Assembly: GCA_015256945.1 (NCBI GenBank)
Contig: JABZLB010000002.1
Coordinates: 96,596-160,595 of the forward strand
Reading direction: 5' to 3'
Source of the DNA: Prevotellaceae bacterium
Lineage (GTDB): Bacteria > Bacteroidota > Bacteroidia > Bacteroidales > Bacteroidaceae
Length of the DNA stretch: 64,000 nucleotides
Shown here: positions 43,553 to 51,897 of the stretch, one piece after another
Numbering within the stretch: the stretch's first letter is position 1
Layout: each line of letters begins with the position of its first letter
Notes under the pieces: generated by a model
Seen by the model: only the letters and a program-made list of their open reading frames with translations
What the model was told of the DNA's origin: nothing
Databases searched by the model: none
Position numbers and translations under genes: made by a program

Positions 43553-45721
43553 CTAATCGAGCGTGAGCACACACACTTCACCTTTTTTTATGAAATGTCC
43601 GGCTTCTAAACTTTGCCCCGAAACCTTTCCACGGCCTTTCAGCTTACATTTTACTCCTCGTTTCTCAATTAAATAAACAGCATCGCGAGCACCCATACCA
43701 ATAACGTTAGGCATATAACGTGTCCCCATGTCGTTCTTTTTTTGCAGCATAACACTGCCTTTACGCCTTTCAGCAATGCCCCATATAGGCTTGGAGACAT
43801 TAAAGTTCGATGTAAAGTTGGTATGTGTATTGATTCCTAATCTTGACAAAACGTAGTCGGCCGACAAGATGTTGCCTGCTTTTACATCAGGAATAGGTAC
43901 TGATGAGGAGTCGCGAGCGCCGGAAATGTCATACTTTACATACTTAGCCATGATACCTTCAGCAATATCACGGAATGCCTCTGCGCTCATCCAGCCAAAC
44001 GCTGGTATACCTGTTTTCTGTATGCAGACGATGCAACTGTATAATGGTTTCTCCTTTGTTCCAAACCATCCGGCAAAGCTAAGCAGGTGGTTAGGCATGC
44101 CTTTATAGCTGCCATTGCGTGCAATCATGGCAGTTCCAGTTTTGCCACAGATATAGAAATTGGGCGTATTGGCCCTCTTTCCTGTTCCTTTGACAACTAC
44201 ACGACGAAGTAAATCCTGTATGATTTTGATAGTTTTCTCCGAGGCTATTTGCTCACGCCCTTTTACTACTTCAGGTGGAAACTCTGCAATTGTGTCGCCA
44301 TTCATAACTGCTGCTTTCACAAAACGTGGCTGCATCATACGTCCTCCATTGGCAATGGCATTGTAAAAGGTAAGAGTATAAATAGGAGGTATTTGCGTTT
44401 CGTAGCCTATGCTCATCCACATAAGTGCAGTTTTACTCCAGTTTCTCCATTGTCCGTTCGGGAAACGCTTGGGCATTCGTATCTGTGGTATAGCGTGTCC
44501 GACGATAGGAATGCGTATGTTTGGGTCGTTGATACCAGTGCGATAGATGCCCCTTACAAATTTTTCGGGATTATTATGATAGAATTTATCGATTACGTAA
44601 CTGATGCCAATATTGGAACTTAGTTCCATAGCCTCACCCAGACTAATAGTTCCATGTCCTCCTAATCGCCAGTTACTGTCTTTCATTTCTCGCCCATAGA
44701 CACGCCATTGACCGTCACCAGTGGCAATCGTCATTGAAGTATCACACACCCCATCCTCCAATGCCACCATGACAGAAGCCGTTTTAAACACTGAGCCAGG
44801 CTCGATAAGGTCGCTCACTGCATGGTTTTTGATTTCACGATATTCACCATCTACACACTTCTCCATGTTTACAATGGCCTTAATATCTCCTGTCTTTACC
44901 TCCATAACAATGGCTACACCTGTGTTCCCACCGACCTCTTTGAGCTTGTTAACAATAGCCCTTTCTGCCAAGTCCTGCATGTTTACATCAATGGTTGTGA
45001 TGATGTCGCTGCCATTGATAGGTGGCGTGTCGGTAATATTCAGGTATTTATTCAGCACTTTTCTCCGGCTGACGATACCCGTTGTGCCTCGTAACAGAGA
45101 ATCATAAGAAAGTTCAAGTCCGCATCTTGGCGTACGACCTTCATCCTTTGCTGCAAACATGTCGCCCACAGTACGTCCTGCCAGTGTGCCGTATGGGCGC
45201 TCACGGGCATTCAATTCATCTTCATGGAAGCCACTTTGTAGCTTTGAAAGTTTAAAAACAGGAAGCATTTTTACTTCACTGTACGTATTGTAATTGATGC
45301 GATAGGGCCATATTGGCCAATGACGCCTTTTGTTACTGTGTTGTCCTTTTTTCAGATCGGCCTTAAAAGCCTGTGCACTTTTTTCAGGGAATATAGCGTG
45401 CAGCCCGTTGCAAATGCTGTCTAACTTTTCGTTCCATAACGAGTCATTACCTGCTTCATGAAGCTGTTGAAAATCCATGAATATCCTAAACTCTGGCAAA
45501 GAAGAGGCTAAAAGCTGACCGTCACAACTCAGAATATTCCCTCGTGCCGGTTGTACCTCTACGCTATCTCGCTTTACGCGGTCGGCCACTTTCATCCAAT
45601 AGCTCTTCTTAATGGTCATGATGTAGCCCGCTCTACCAATGACAAACAATGCAACAAACATCAGTATAAACGAGATGATGCTGTATCGTGGCATGATTTT
45701 ATTATGGTCGAACTTACTCAT
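43553..45721 (-). CDS. ftsI: Septal penicillin-binding protein FtsI (PBP3-like) with PASTA domain
   Basis: FtsI is the monofunctional transpeptidase that cross-links septal peptidoglycan as partner of FtsW. The 722-residue protein has an N-terminal membrane anchor (about 13-33), a pedestal domain, and the transpeptidase domain with SVFK (nucleophile Ser310), SSN (368-370) and KTG (527-529). A C-terminal PASTA domain (MPNVIGMGARDAVYLIEKRG to the end) is present, unlike in E. coli FtsI. It starts two bases after the stop of the ftsL-like gene, which indicates translational coupling. Confidence 0.95.
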   Translation of the reverse strand: MSKFDHNKIMPRYSIISFILMFVALFVIGRAGYIMTIKKSYWMKVADRVKRDSVEVQPARGNILSCDGQLLASSLPEFRIFMDFQQLHEAGNDSLWNEKLDSICNGLHAIFPEKSAQAFKADLKKGQHSNKRRHWPIWPYRINYNTYSEVKMLPVFKLSKLQSGFHEDELNARERPYGTLAGRTVGDMFAAKDEGRTPRCGLELSYDSLLRGTTGIVSRRKVLNKYLNITDTPPINGSDIITTIDVNMQDLAERAIVNKLKEVGGNTGVAIVMEVKTGDIKAIVNMEKCVDGEYREIKNHAVSDLIEPGSVFKTASVMVALEDGVCDTSMTIATGDGQWRVYGREMKDSNWRLGGHGTISLGEAMELSSNIGISYVIDKFYHNNPEKFVRGIYRTGINDPNIRIPIVGHAIPQIRMPKRFPNGQWRNWSKTALMWMSIGYETQIPPIYTLTFYNAIANGGRMMQPRFVKAAVMNGDTIAEFPPEVVKGREQIASEKTIKIIQDLLRRVVVKGTGKRANTPNFYICGKTGTAMIARNGSYKGMPNHLLSFAGWFGTKEKPLYSCIVCIQKTGIPAFGWMSAEAFRDIAEGIMAKYVKYDISGARDSSSVPIPDVKAGNILSADYVLSRLGINTHTNFTSNFNVSKPIWGIAERRKGSVMLQKKNDMGTRYMPNVIGMGARDAVYLIEKRGVKCKLKGRGKVSGQSLEAGHFIKKGEVCVLTLD

Positions 45722-45723
45722 TT

Positions 45724-46191
45724 TTATTCGCCTTCGGGTACATTAATTATATAAGGTGGCTGATTAGCTATCTTAAGTGCACTGTCTTTATTATTCTTAA
45801 GCAATTCAATTACATTGCTCATCCGGCTTTTCTCGGTGAGTTGGCTACTGCTCGACAATGCTTTGTATTTTGCATCAGAAAGTTCTGTTTGTAACTTATC
45901 AATTTCAATAATATCTTTTTGGCAGCTATAACGGTTGGCAATATAGAGTAAACAGAAGAAACCGATAAGCAAAAATAACCAAATCTGGCGACGTATGACT
46001 CCTGTATTCAGCAAGTCACCACCAAGAACCTTTCTTAAAGAGAACTTGCTTGAAAGGGGAGCTTCATCTTCAATAGCCTGTTCTTCGATGACCTCTTTTA
46101 AAGAAAGTTCCTCTCCTTGTTCTCCCAATTTGCTATCGTTGTTCGAGGAAAGGTCGTTCTGCATAATATTTATGTCAGACAGTTTGTTCAT
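45724..46191 (-). CDS. ftsL: FtsL-like division protein
   Basis: This 155-residue protein has a long acidic cytoplasmic N-terminus (to about 68) and one membrane segment (about 71-88, WLFLLIGFFCLLYIANRY). A periplasmic part follows with a short coiled coil (IIEIDKLQTELSDAKYKAL). That layout and the position between rsmH and ftsI match FtsL, which bridges FtsQ/FtsB and FtsW/FtsI. Sequence similarity to E. coli FtsL is too low to see by eye, so the call is partly positional. Its ATG overlaps the rsmH stop by 4 bases. Confidence 0.75.
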   Translation of the reverse strand: MNKLSDINIMQNDLSSNNDSKLGEQGEELSLKEVIEEQAIEDEAPLSSKFSLRKVLGGDLLNTGVIRRQIWLFLLIGFFCLLYIANRYSCQKDIIEIDKLQTELSDAKYKALSSSSQLTEKSRMSNVIELLKNNKDSALKIANQPPYIINVPEGE

Positions 46192-47159
46192 TTTCGTTCT
46201 GCAATTCTTAATTTTGCGCTTCTGCTTCGAGAGTTTATACTTAGCTCATCTTCTGACGGAGTGATTACCTTATTGTTTATAAGCTTGTATGGACTTTCTA
46301 TACGGCCGAAGAAATCCTGATTTACTTTTCCTTCTATATTTCCAGTTTTCATCACATTTTTTACAATCCGGTCTTCCAGAGAGTGGTATGTAATTATGCT
46401 TAATCGGCCACGATGAGTCAGCAAGGCTGTCGCCGACGTGAGCATTTCCTTTAATGCTGTCATTTCGTGATTAACCTCAATGCGCAGCGCCTGAAACAGT
46501 TTGGCCATATCTTTTTTCTCGCGTTCCCGGCTGAACAGAGGCTCAACGGCACGAATGAAGTGACTTGTTGTTGCTATAAACGCCTGCTTTCGGGCTGCAA
46601 CAAGCGTAGCAGCAATCCGTCTTGAGTTCTTGAGTTCACCATAAAGATAAAACAAATCGGCCAGTTGTTCTTCGTCATATTCATTAATAATCTCCGCAGC
46701 CGTTTTTCCTGCACGCTTATTCATGCGCATGTCGAGCGGGGCATCGAAACGAAATGAGAAGCCACGGCTCTCATCATCAAAGTGATGACTCGATACGCCT
46801 AAGTCGGCGAGCAGTCCGTCTATGTGCTCTATGCCATAATATTGCATCCAGTTTTTCAGGTACCTGAAATTGGAACGAACAAAAGTAAATCTACTGTCGT
46901 CTACAAAGCGTCTGGCTTTTTGTGTATCCGTATTGTTAATATCGTTGTCTTCGCTTTCAAAAATGTTGTTTTCAGCATCGGCATCTTGATCAAAGCTAAA
47001 GAGGTGACCTTTGGTGCCAATGCGTGAAAGAATCTCACGAGAATGCCCTCCACCTCCAAAAGTTACATCTACGTAAATTCCGCCGGGCTTAATATTAAGT
47101 CCGTCAACGCTCTCTTTTAGAAGAACTGGAACGTGATATACCTCTGGTGTATTTGCCAT
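46188..47159 (-). CDS. rsmH: 16S rRNA (cytosine-1402-N4)-methyltransferase
   Basis: RsmH (MraW) methylates N4 of C1402 in the ribosomal P site. The 323-residue protein has the start YHVPVLLKESVDGL, the SAM-binding DVTFGGGGHSREIL, and DLGVSSHHFDDESRGFSFRFDAPLDMRM, which is diagnostic. GRLSIITYHSLEDRIVK lies in the C-terminal half. It starts 25 bases after mraZ stops. Confidence 0.97.
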   Translation of the reverse strand: MANTPEVYHVPVLLKESVDGLNIKPGGIYVDVTFGGGGHSREILSRIGTKGHLFSFDQDADAENNIFESEDNDINNTDTQKARRFVDDSRFTFVRSNFRYLKNWMQYYGIEHIDGLLADLGVSSHHFDDESRGFSFRFDAPLDMRMNKRAGKTAAEIINEYDEEQLADLFYLYGELKNSRRIAATLVAARKQAFIATTSHFIRAVEPLFSREREKKDMAKLFQALRIEVNHEMTALKEMLTSATALLTHRGRLSIITYHSLEDRIVKNVMKTGNIEGKVNQDFFGRIESPYKLINNKVITPSEDELSINSRSRSAKLRIAERK

Positions 47160-47184
47160 TAGTGTGATAGTATTCTGTATGGAG

Positions 47185-47667
47185 TTATTTGCTATTTTGA
47201 CAGGAATTGGCTTCCTTCGTTTCTTCGCCCATTACGTTTCCTAAAGTATAATCGAGCTCTTTTTTATCCATTAGAGGTTTCTCTGAATCGTCATCGTTGG
47301 GCCAAATCTCTATGGTATCACCCATTCCTACGAACCTGACGGCTTGCCTTATTCCCGTTGCTTCAAGAAAATTACGTGGTATAAGGATACGACCGTTTGC
47401 ATCGAGGGTGAGACATACCACATTACTTACAAAAGTTCTATAAGCTTGTTGTTGTTTCCTGTCCCAGCGTGAGAGCCGGTTTCGCATTTGATCCATCAGC
47501 AGGTTCCACACATTTTCGGGATAGATAACAAGAAGATTCTCAAAAATATCCTGCCTGAGCACGATATTTTCGACACCTGATGCTGCAAGTATTTTACGGA
47601 AAAGGGCAGGGAGGAATACCCGACCCTTGGCATCAGTCCTGGCTTCTATATTACCTAAAAAACGCAT
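47185..47667 (-). CDS. mraZ: Transcriptional regulator MraZ
   Basis: MraZ is a ring-forming DNA-binding protein with two SpoVT/AbrB-type domains that controls the division and cell wall cluster, in E. coli by binding TGGGN repeats. The 160-residue protein begins MRFLGNIEARTDAKGRVFLP and has the second copy of the motif in VCLTLDANGRILIPRNFLEA. It carries a short acidic C-terminal extension. It is the first gene of the cluster, and its promoter has well-spaced candidate binding boxes. Confidence 0.96.
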   Translation of the reverse strand: MRFLGNIEARTDAKGRVFLPALFRKILAASGVENIVLRQDIFENLLVIYPENVWNLLMDQMRNRLSRWDRKQQQAYRTFVSNVVCLTLDANGRILIPRNFLEATGIRQAVRFVGMGDTIEIWPNDDDSEKPLMDKKELDYTLGNVMGEETKEANSCQNSK

Positions 47668-47699
47668 ACGTGTCTTTACCTATAAAAGATTCTTGCCTT

Positions 47700-47741
47700 C
47701 AAAGTTACGCAAAGTCCCCCACTTTGCGCCACATAGCCCCA
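47700..47741 (-). promoter_or_regulatory. mraZ promoter with candidate MraZ operator
   Basis: On the minus strand TAACTTTG (47707-47700) is a consensus -7 element, 32 bases before the mraZ ATG. Directly upstream are boxes TGGGG (47741-47737), TGGCG (47731-47727), TGGGG (47721-47717) and TGCGT (47711-47707). Each starts exactly 10 bases from the next, leaving 5-base spacers. This matches the architecture of the E. coli MraZ site. There is no -33 TTTG; the boxes occupy that region, so bound MraZ would cover the promoter. An inverted CGCAAAGT/ACTTTGCG pair overlaps the boxes. Confidence 0.75.
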
Positions 47742-47888
47742 CATTTTTTTGCATTTTAACCTCATTTTTATTTTTAATCAATATCTGCCTGACAATCTTA
47801 TGGATAAAAAGTTGTGTGAAAGTATTGCTGTTTTTCCATTTTATATAGATTTTCGTTACAAAAGCTAAAGTTTTAGAAAAAGAAATAC

Positions 47889-47896
47889 TATTTTTG
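47889..47896 (+). promoter_or_regulatory. -7 element of the glsA-like gene
   Basis: TATTTTTG matches TAnnTTTG and lies 37 bases before the ATG. It is divergent from the mraZ promoter in the same 266-base gap. Confidence 0.5.
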
Positions 47897-47933
47897 CAGT
47901 TGTTTAGTATGATGTGAGGAAACACATTGAGGC

Positions 47934-48776
47934 ATGGAGAAAACCATTGACGTAGAACGTATTTTAAAAAGCAAGATGGGGAATAAGGTGCGGTTTGTAC
48001 CTTGTTTCCTTGTCAAATGGTTGAAACGTATTATTCACGAAGACGAGGTAAATAAATTTCTGTGGGAAAGCCGGAATAAACAAGGAACAGAATGGCTCGA
48101 AGACTGTGTGAAGTATTTAAAGATGAATATTTCTGTGGAGGGGGCGGAGAATTTGCCCGACCCTGACGATGGCCGTCTTTATACTTTTGTGTCTAATCAT
48201 CCACTGGGTGGGCAAGACGGAGTGTGTCTTGGTGCTATTATCGGCAGGCATTATAACGGGCGTTTCCGTTATTTGGTGAATGATTTATTGCTCTTCCTCC
48301 CTGGTTTGAAGCCTGTGAGCATTGGTATTAATAAAACAGGAAGGCAGGGACGTGACTTCCCGCGTATGGTAGAGGCGGGATTTCAAAGTAACAACCATAT
48401 GCTGATGTTTCCTGCAGGGCTGAACTCTCGCATCATAAACGGTCATATTCATGATTTGCCATGGAAGAAAACGTTCATTGCAAAAAGTGTAGAATATCAC
48501 CGTGATGTTGTACCTGTTTACTTTAGCGGATGTAATTCGAAGCGTTTTTATCGCATTGCCAAATGGCAGAAGCGCCTGCATTTAAAAGTAAATATTGCCA
48601 TGCTTTTTCTGGTGGATGAGATGTATCGTAATGTAGGAAAGCACTTCCGCATTGTGATAGGGAAACCTATTCCCTGGCAAACGTTTGATAAATCGCGTAC
48701 ACCTGCCGAATGGGCACAATATGTTGAAAACAAAGTTTACGAACAAGCAGGTCCGGCTGCATTACGTGCCGAATGA
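47934..48776 (+). CDS. Glycerol-acyltransferase-family protein, GlsA-like
   Basis: The 280-residue protein belongs to the PlsC-like acyltransferases, with the motif NHPLGGQDG (His89, Asp95) and a second block, FPAGLNSR, around 163. In Bacteroides thetaiotaomicron the GlsB and GlsA pair makes glycine lipids, with GlsA as the O-acyltransferase that completes the diacylated molecule. The next gene encodes the matching N-acyltransferase-type partner 19 bases downstream, so this is very probably the GlsA function. There is no obvious membrane span; such enzymes work at the inner face of the membrane. Symbol withheld because the assignment is by family and context. Confidence 0.82.
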   Translation: MEKTIDVERILKSKMGNKVRFVPCFLVKWLKRIIHEDEVNKFLWESRNKQGTEWLEDCVKYLKMNISVEGAENLPDPDDGRLYTFVSNHPLGGQDGVCLGAIIGRHYNGRFRYLVNDLLLFLPGLKPVSIGINKTGRQGRDFPRMVEAGFQSNNHMLMFPAGLNSRIINGHIHDLPWKKTFIAKSVEYHRDVVPVYFSGCNSKRFYRIAKWQKRLHLKVNIAMLFLVDEMYRNVGKHFRIVIGKPIPWQTFDKSRTPAEWAQYVENKVYEQAGPAALRAE

Positions 48777-48795
48777 GCCTAACCAACGGTAAGAT

Positions 48796-49776
48796 ATGGA
48801 AGAAGAGATTATAGCACCAGTCAGTAAAGCGCTTCTTAGAAGCGAACTGACTCCTGAACGCAAACTTCGTACAACAAACAAGAGCCACAACGATATTTAT
48901 GTTATTACGGCTGCTGAATGCCCTCATGTAATGAGGGAGATAGGACGCTTGCGTGAAATCGCTTTCCGGACATCGGGAGGAGGCACAGGAAAGGCCATGG
49001 ATATTGACAAATTCGATACCATGGAGGGTGGATGCCGTCAGCTGATAGTATGGAATCCCGAAGACGAAGAAATTATAGGAGGATACCGCTATCTTTATGG
49101 ACGCGACTGGAAAACCGATGAAACGGGGCAGCCTGTATTGGCAACAGGACATATGTTTCACTTTTCTTCACAGTTTATGCGTGATAATGCTCCATATACA
49201 GTTGAATTAGGTCGAAGCTTTGTTTCTCTTGACTATCAGAATGTACGGGCTAATACAAAGTCGATTTTTGCACTCGATAATTTATGGGACGGCCTGGGGG
49301 CACTTACAGTTATCAATCCTGACTGCCGTTTCTTTTTTGGAAAGATGACCATGTACCCTTCTTTCTCGAAGCGTGGACGTGATATGATTCTCTACTTCCT
49401 GCATAAGCATTTTAAGGATAATGATAAGCTGATAACACCGATGGAACCGTTAGAAACGCTTACTCCAGAAGAAGAACTGGCACATATTTTCTGTGAGGAT
49501 GACTTTCGACGTGATTATCGCATCCTGAATCACCAGGTACGCGAACTGGGTTATAACATTCCGCCGTTGGTTAATGCTTATATGAATCTAAGTCCTACGA
49601 TGAAATTCTTTGGTACTGCCATCAATCACGATTTCGGAGATGTGGAGGAAAGTGGAATTCTGATTGACGTAAACGAAATATTTGAGGAAAAGAGAGTACG
49701 GCATATTAACAGTTATGTTGAGGAGCATCCGGAGGCATTGAAGCTCCCTGGCAACAAGGATAATATTATTTTGTAA
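48796..49776 (+). CDS. GNAT-fold N-acyltransferase, GlsB/OlsB-like (hemolysin family)
   Basis: The 326-residue protein matches the OlsB/GlsB type of N-acyltransferases, often annotated as hemolysin. It shows MREIGRLREIAFRTSGGGTG, GGYRYLYGRDW, VELGRSFVSLDYQ and FFFGKMTMYPSFSKRGRDM. GlsB joins a 3-hydroxy fatty acid to the amino group of glycine as the first step of glycine lipid synthesis; the related OlsB uses ornithine. The partner O-acyltransferase is directly upstream. Which amino acid is used cannot be told from sequence alone, but glycine is the precedent in this phylum. Confidence 0.82.
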   Translation: MEEEIIAPVSKALLRSELTPERKLRTTNKSHNDIYVITAAECPHVMREIGRLREIAFRTSGGGTGKAMDIDKFDTMEGGCRQLIVWNPEDEEIIGGYRYLYGRDWKTDETGQPVLATGHMFHFSSQFMRDNAPYTVELGRSFVSLDYQNVRANTKSIFALDNLWDGLGALTVINPDCRFFFGKMTMYPSFSKRGRDMILYFLHKHFKDNDKLITPMEPLETLTPEEELAHIFCEDDFRRDYRILNHQVRELGYNIPPLVNAYMNLSPTMKFFGTAINHDFGDVEESGILIDVNEIFEEKRVRHINSYVEEHPEALKLPGNKDNIIL

Positions 49777-50077
49777 TTTGTTTGTTTGGGCAAAAGACGG
49801 TTGTCGGTTTGTCTTTAAACAATTAATGACTCTGCTATATTCGCTCTCAGTACAGAGTTTTGATTTATAACTATTTTTCTGTAAAAGATTAGTCCAAGAG
49901 CATTGATTGTAAATAATATTCATGATATTTTGTGCCTGCTGAACAACGAAACCGGAAAGGTTTTATATATTTGTTGTAATCGGATGAAGTAATTTTCAGG
50001 ATGAATAAGAGATTATTCGATTCCCGTATCTGTTTATTTTTGTTAAAAACTCAAGTCTTGTAAAATAAGGTGTGACG

Positions 50078-50177
50078 ATTACGCCCAAATCGTGTTACGT
50101 TTACATCGTAAAGTTCTTTCCTTTACATCGTAATGTCGTTGCGTTTACATCGTAAAGGGTTCACAATTACATCGTAA
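50078..50177. repeat. 22-bp-period array of TTACATCGTAA near-palindromes
   Basis: TTTACATCGTAA begins at 50100, 50122 and 50144, and ATTACATCGTAA at 50166. Each 12-base unit is followed by a 10-base spacer of unrelated sequence. A degenerate unit (ATTACGCCCAAA) sits one period upstream at 50078. TTAC and GTAA are complementary arms around ATC. The array is flanked by AAAATAAGG (50062-50070) and its complement CCTTATTTT (50193-50201). It lies in the 674-base gap between two convergent genes (GlsB-like and dgt). Elsewhere in the gap I see only the hairpin at 50374-50417 and a lone TATATTTG at 49966-49973. Confidence 0.8.
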
Positions 50178-50373
50178 TTATGAGTCAATGTGCCTTATTT
50201 TGTAAACGGTGGCAGAAGGTGAAGATTCTAACTGGCTGTTAAACAGAAATTTGATAAAATTGTCGTTTTTACGCTATTTGTTACAAATGACATTATGGTT
50301 CTGAAATATTAAAAAAATAAGAGTATAATTATCATATTATTTCATAGGTAACAAATTGTAAGTTGCTTGTTGC

Positions 50374-50417
50374 ATATCATCAGGGCTTACATCTGTTGGT
50401 ATAAACCCTGATGATAT
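50374..50417. terminator. Hairpin beyond the dgt stop codon
   Basis: A 12-bp stem joins ATATCATCAGGG (50374-50385) to 50406-50417 around a 20-base loop, 34 bases past the dgt stop. There is no T run on the minus strand, so terminator function for dgt is uncertain. Confidence 0.4.
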
Positions 50418-50450
50418 AATTTAAATATGAAAAAATCCGATGAAATGGGG

Positions 50451-51791
50451 TTAAACGATTGGTAAGGAGATGCCTGAGAGCTTTTGGTATACGTCTAAGG
50501 CATACACATCGGTCATGCCACTGATGTAATCGAGAACAGCCATAATGCGTGTTTCAAGGTTATTGCTGCGAATATCATATTGGCTGCTGACACGCCCAAT
50601 GATTTGCTTGCTATGGAATCGTTCGGGTTGTACAACAGCACTGATGAGCGACTGCATCAGTGTTTCCATAATTTTATATCCGCTTAATTCAATATCAAGA
50701 ACGGGCTTGCTTCGATAAATGCGTTTGTAGGAAATTTCAGAACAGCGTTTGTATGCTAACCGTTGAGGCTCTGATATGTTGTCGATGAGCGTTCCTTTCA
50801 GTGTTCCATGTAATATTTCGTCTTCGTGGTCAACAAAAGCCTGTACACATTCGTTCTCAAGTTTACCTACAACACAGGCTCTCATATATACAATTTTCTC
50901 GTTTTCATCGGTAACTCCTTCCTTTTTTAGCCTGTTAAGAATATCTGTTTGTGTGTTCTTGTCGAAGAAACCCAGTAACAGTTCTGTTGTTTCATCAAAG
51001 CTGAGAATCTTTAGTTTGTGAGAGTCTTCAATGTCCATGATCTCATAACATATATCATCAGCAGCCTCCATCAGATATACTAACGGATGCCGTACATAAT
51101 GAAGGGGTTCTCCTGGCGCAGATAAGCGGATTAGTCCCAATTCATCGGCAATTTTCTTAAATGTGGAAGCCTCTGAACAAAAGAAACCAAACTTACCGTG
51201 ATTGCCTGCCAGAGTGCTCGCAAAAGGATACTTGACAATAGCTGCAAGTGTAGCATAAGTCATGACGAAACCACCATGACGACGGCCCGAAAACTGATGG
51301 GTTAACAAGCGAAAAGCATTTGCATTACCTTCAAAATGACTGATGTCTGCCCAGAATTCAGCACTTACTTTATCTTTTAGATACAAACCGCGATCTTCGG
51401 TAAAATAAGTTTGAATGGCCTTTTCGCCAGAGTGGCCAAAAGGAGGGTTGCCCATATCGTGTGCTAAACCGGCTGTTTGTACGATAGTTCCTATTTCTTC
51501 AAATAGGGTACCAGATAGTTCCGGATGCTTCTTGACAAGAATATGAGCCACGTCATCTCCCAGTGATTTGCCAAGAGATGAAACTTCTAACGAGTGGGTT
51601 AGGCGGTTATGTACGAACACGCTGCCTGGTAAAGGGAATACTTGTGTTTTGTTTTGTAAGCGTCTAAATGGGGCAGAATAGATGAGACGGTCGCCATCAC
51701 GTTTAAATTCTGAACGGTCATCGTGGCGCGAAGGATGTCCAATCTCTTGCCCGAGTCGCTTGTTAGATATTAGTTGTAGCCAATTCATCAT
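50451..51791 (-). CDS. dgt: dGTP triphosphohydrolase (dGTPase)
   Basis: Dgt hydrolyses dGTP to deoxyguanosine and triphosphate. The 446-residue HD-domain protein has the start HPSRHDDRSEFKRDGDRLIYSAPFRRL, the first histidine in NRLTHSLEVS (His66), and the HD pair in LAHDMGNPPFGH (His111, Asp112). These are the hallmarks of the dGTPase family. It is divergent from dut with only 106 bases between the starts, so two genes acting on nucleotide pools share a regulatory region. Confidence 0.93.
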   Translation of the reverse strand: MMNWLQLISNKRLGQEIGHPSRHDDRSEFKRDGDRLIYSAPFRRLQNKTQVFPLPGSVFVHNRLTHSLEVSSLGKSLGDDVAHILVKKHPELSGTLFEEIGTIVQTAGLAHDMGNPPFGHSGEKAIQTYFTEDRGLYLKDKVSAEFWADISHFEGNANAFRLLTHQFSGRRHGGFVMTYATLAAIVKYPFASTLAGNHGKFGFFCSEASTFKKIADELGLIRLSAPGEPLHYVRHPLVYLMEAADDICYEIMDIEDSHKLKILSFDETTELLLGFFDKNTQTDILNRLKKEGVTDENEKIVYMRACVVGKLENECVQAFVDHEDEILHGTLKGTLIDNISEPQRLAYKRCSEISYKRIYRSKPVLDIELSGYKIMETLMQSLISAVVQPERFHSKQIIGRVSSQYDIRSNNLETRIMAVLDYISGMTDVYALDVYQKLSGISLPIV

Positions 51792-51811
51792 CGGTCGTTT
51801 TTGTTGATACG

Positions 51812-51819
51812 CAAAGATA
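51812..51819 (-). promoter_or_regulatory. -7 element of dgt
   Basis: TATCTTTG on the minus strand matches TAnnTTTG and lies 20 bases before the dgt start. Confidence 0.5.
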
Positions 51820-51882
51820 CGCTTATTTCCTTGATTTTCGCCTTTTTAATATTTAAAATCAGATTATGTGTTCAGAATTGAT

Positions 51883-51890
51883 TAATTTTG
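51883..51890 (+). promoter_or_regulatory. -7 element of dut, probable leaderless transcript
   Basis: TAATTTTG matches TAnnTTTG and ends only 7 bases before the dut ATG at 51898. Transcription would begin at or within a few bases of the start codon. Confidence 0.55.
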
Positions 51891-51897
51891 CAACTAT

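Noticed and set aside
50078..50177. Possible CRISPR array
   Set aside because: Units are 12 bases and spacers 10 bases, far shorter than CRISPR repeats and spacers, and no cas genes are present.
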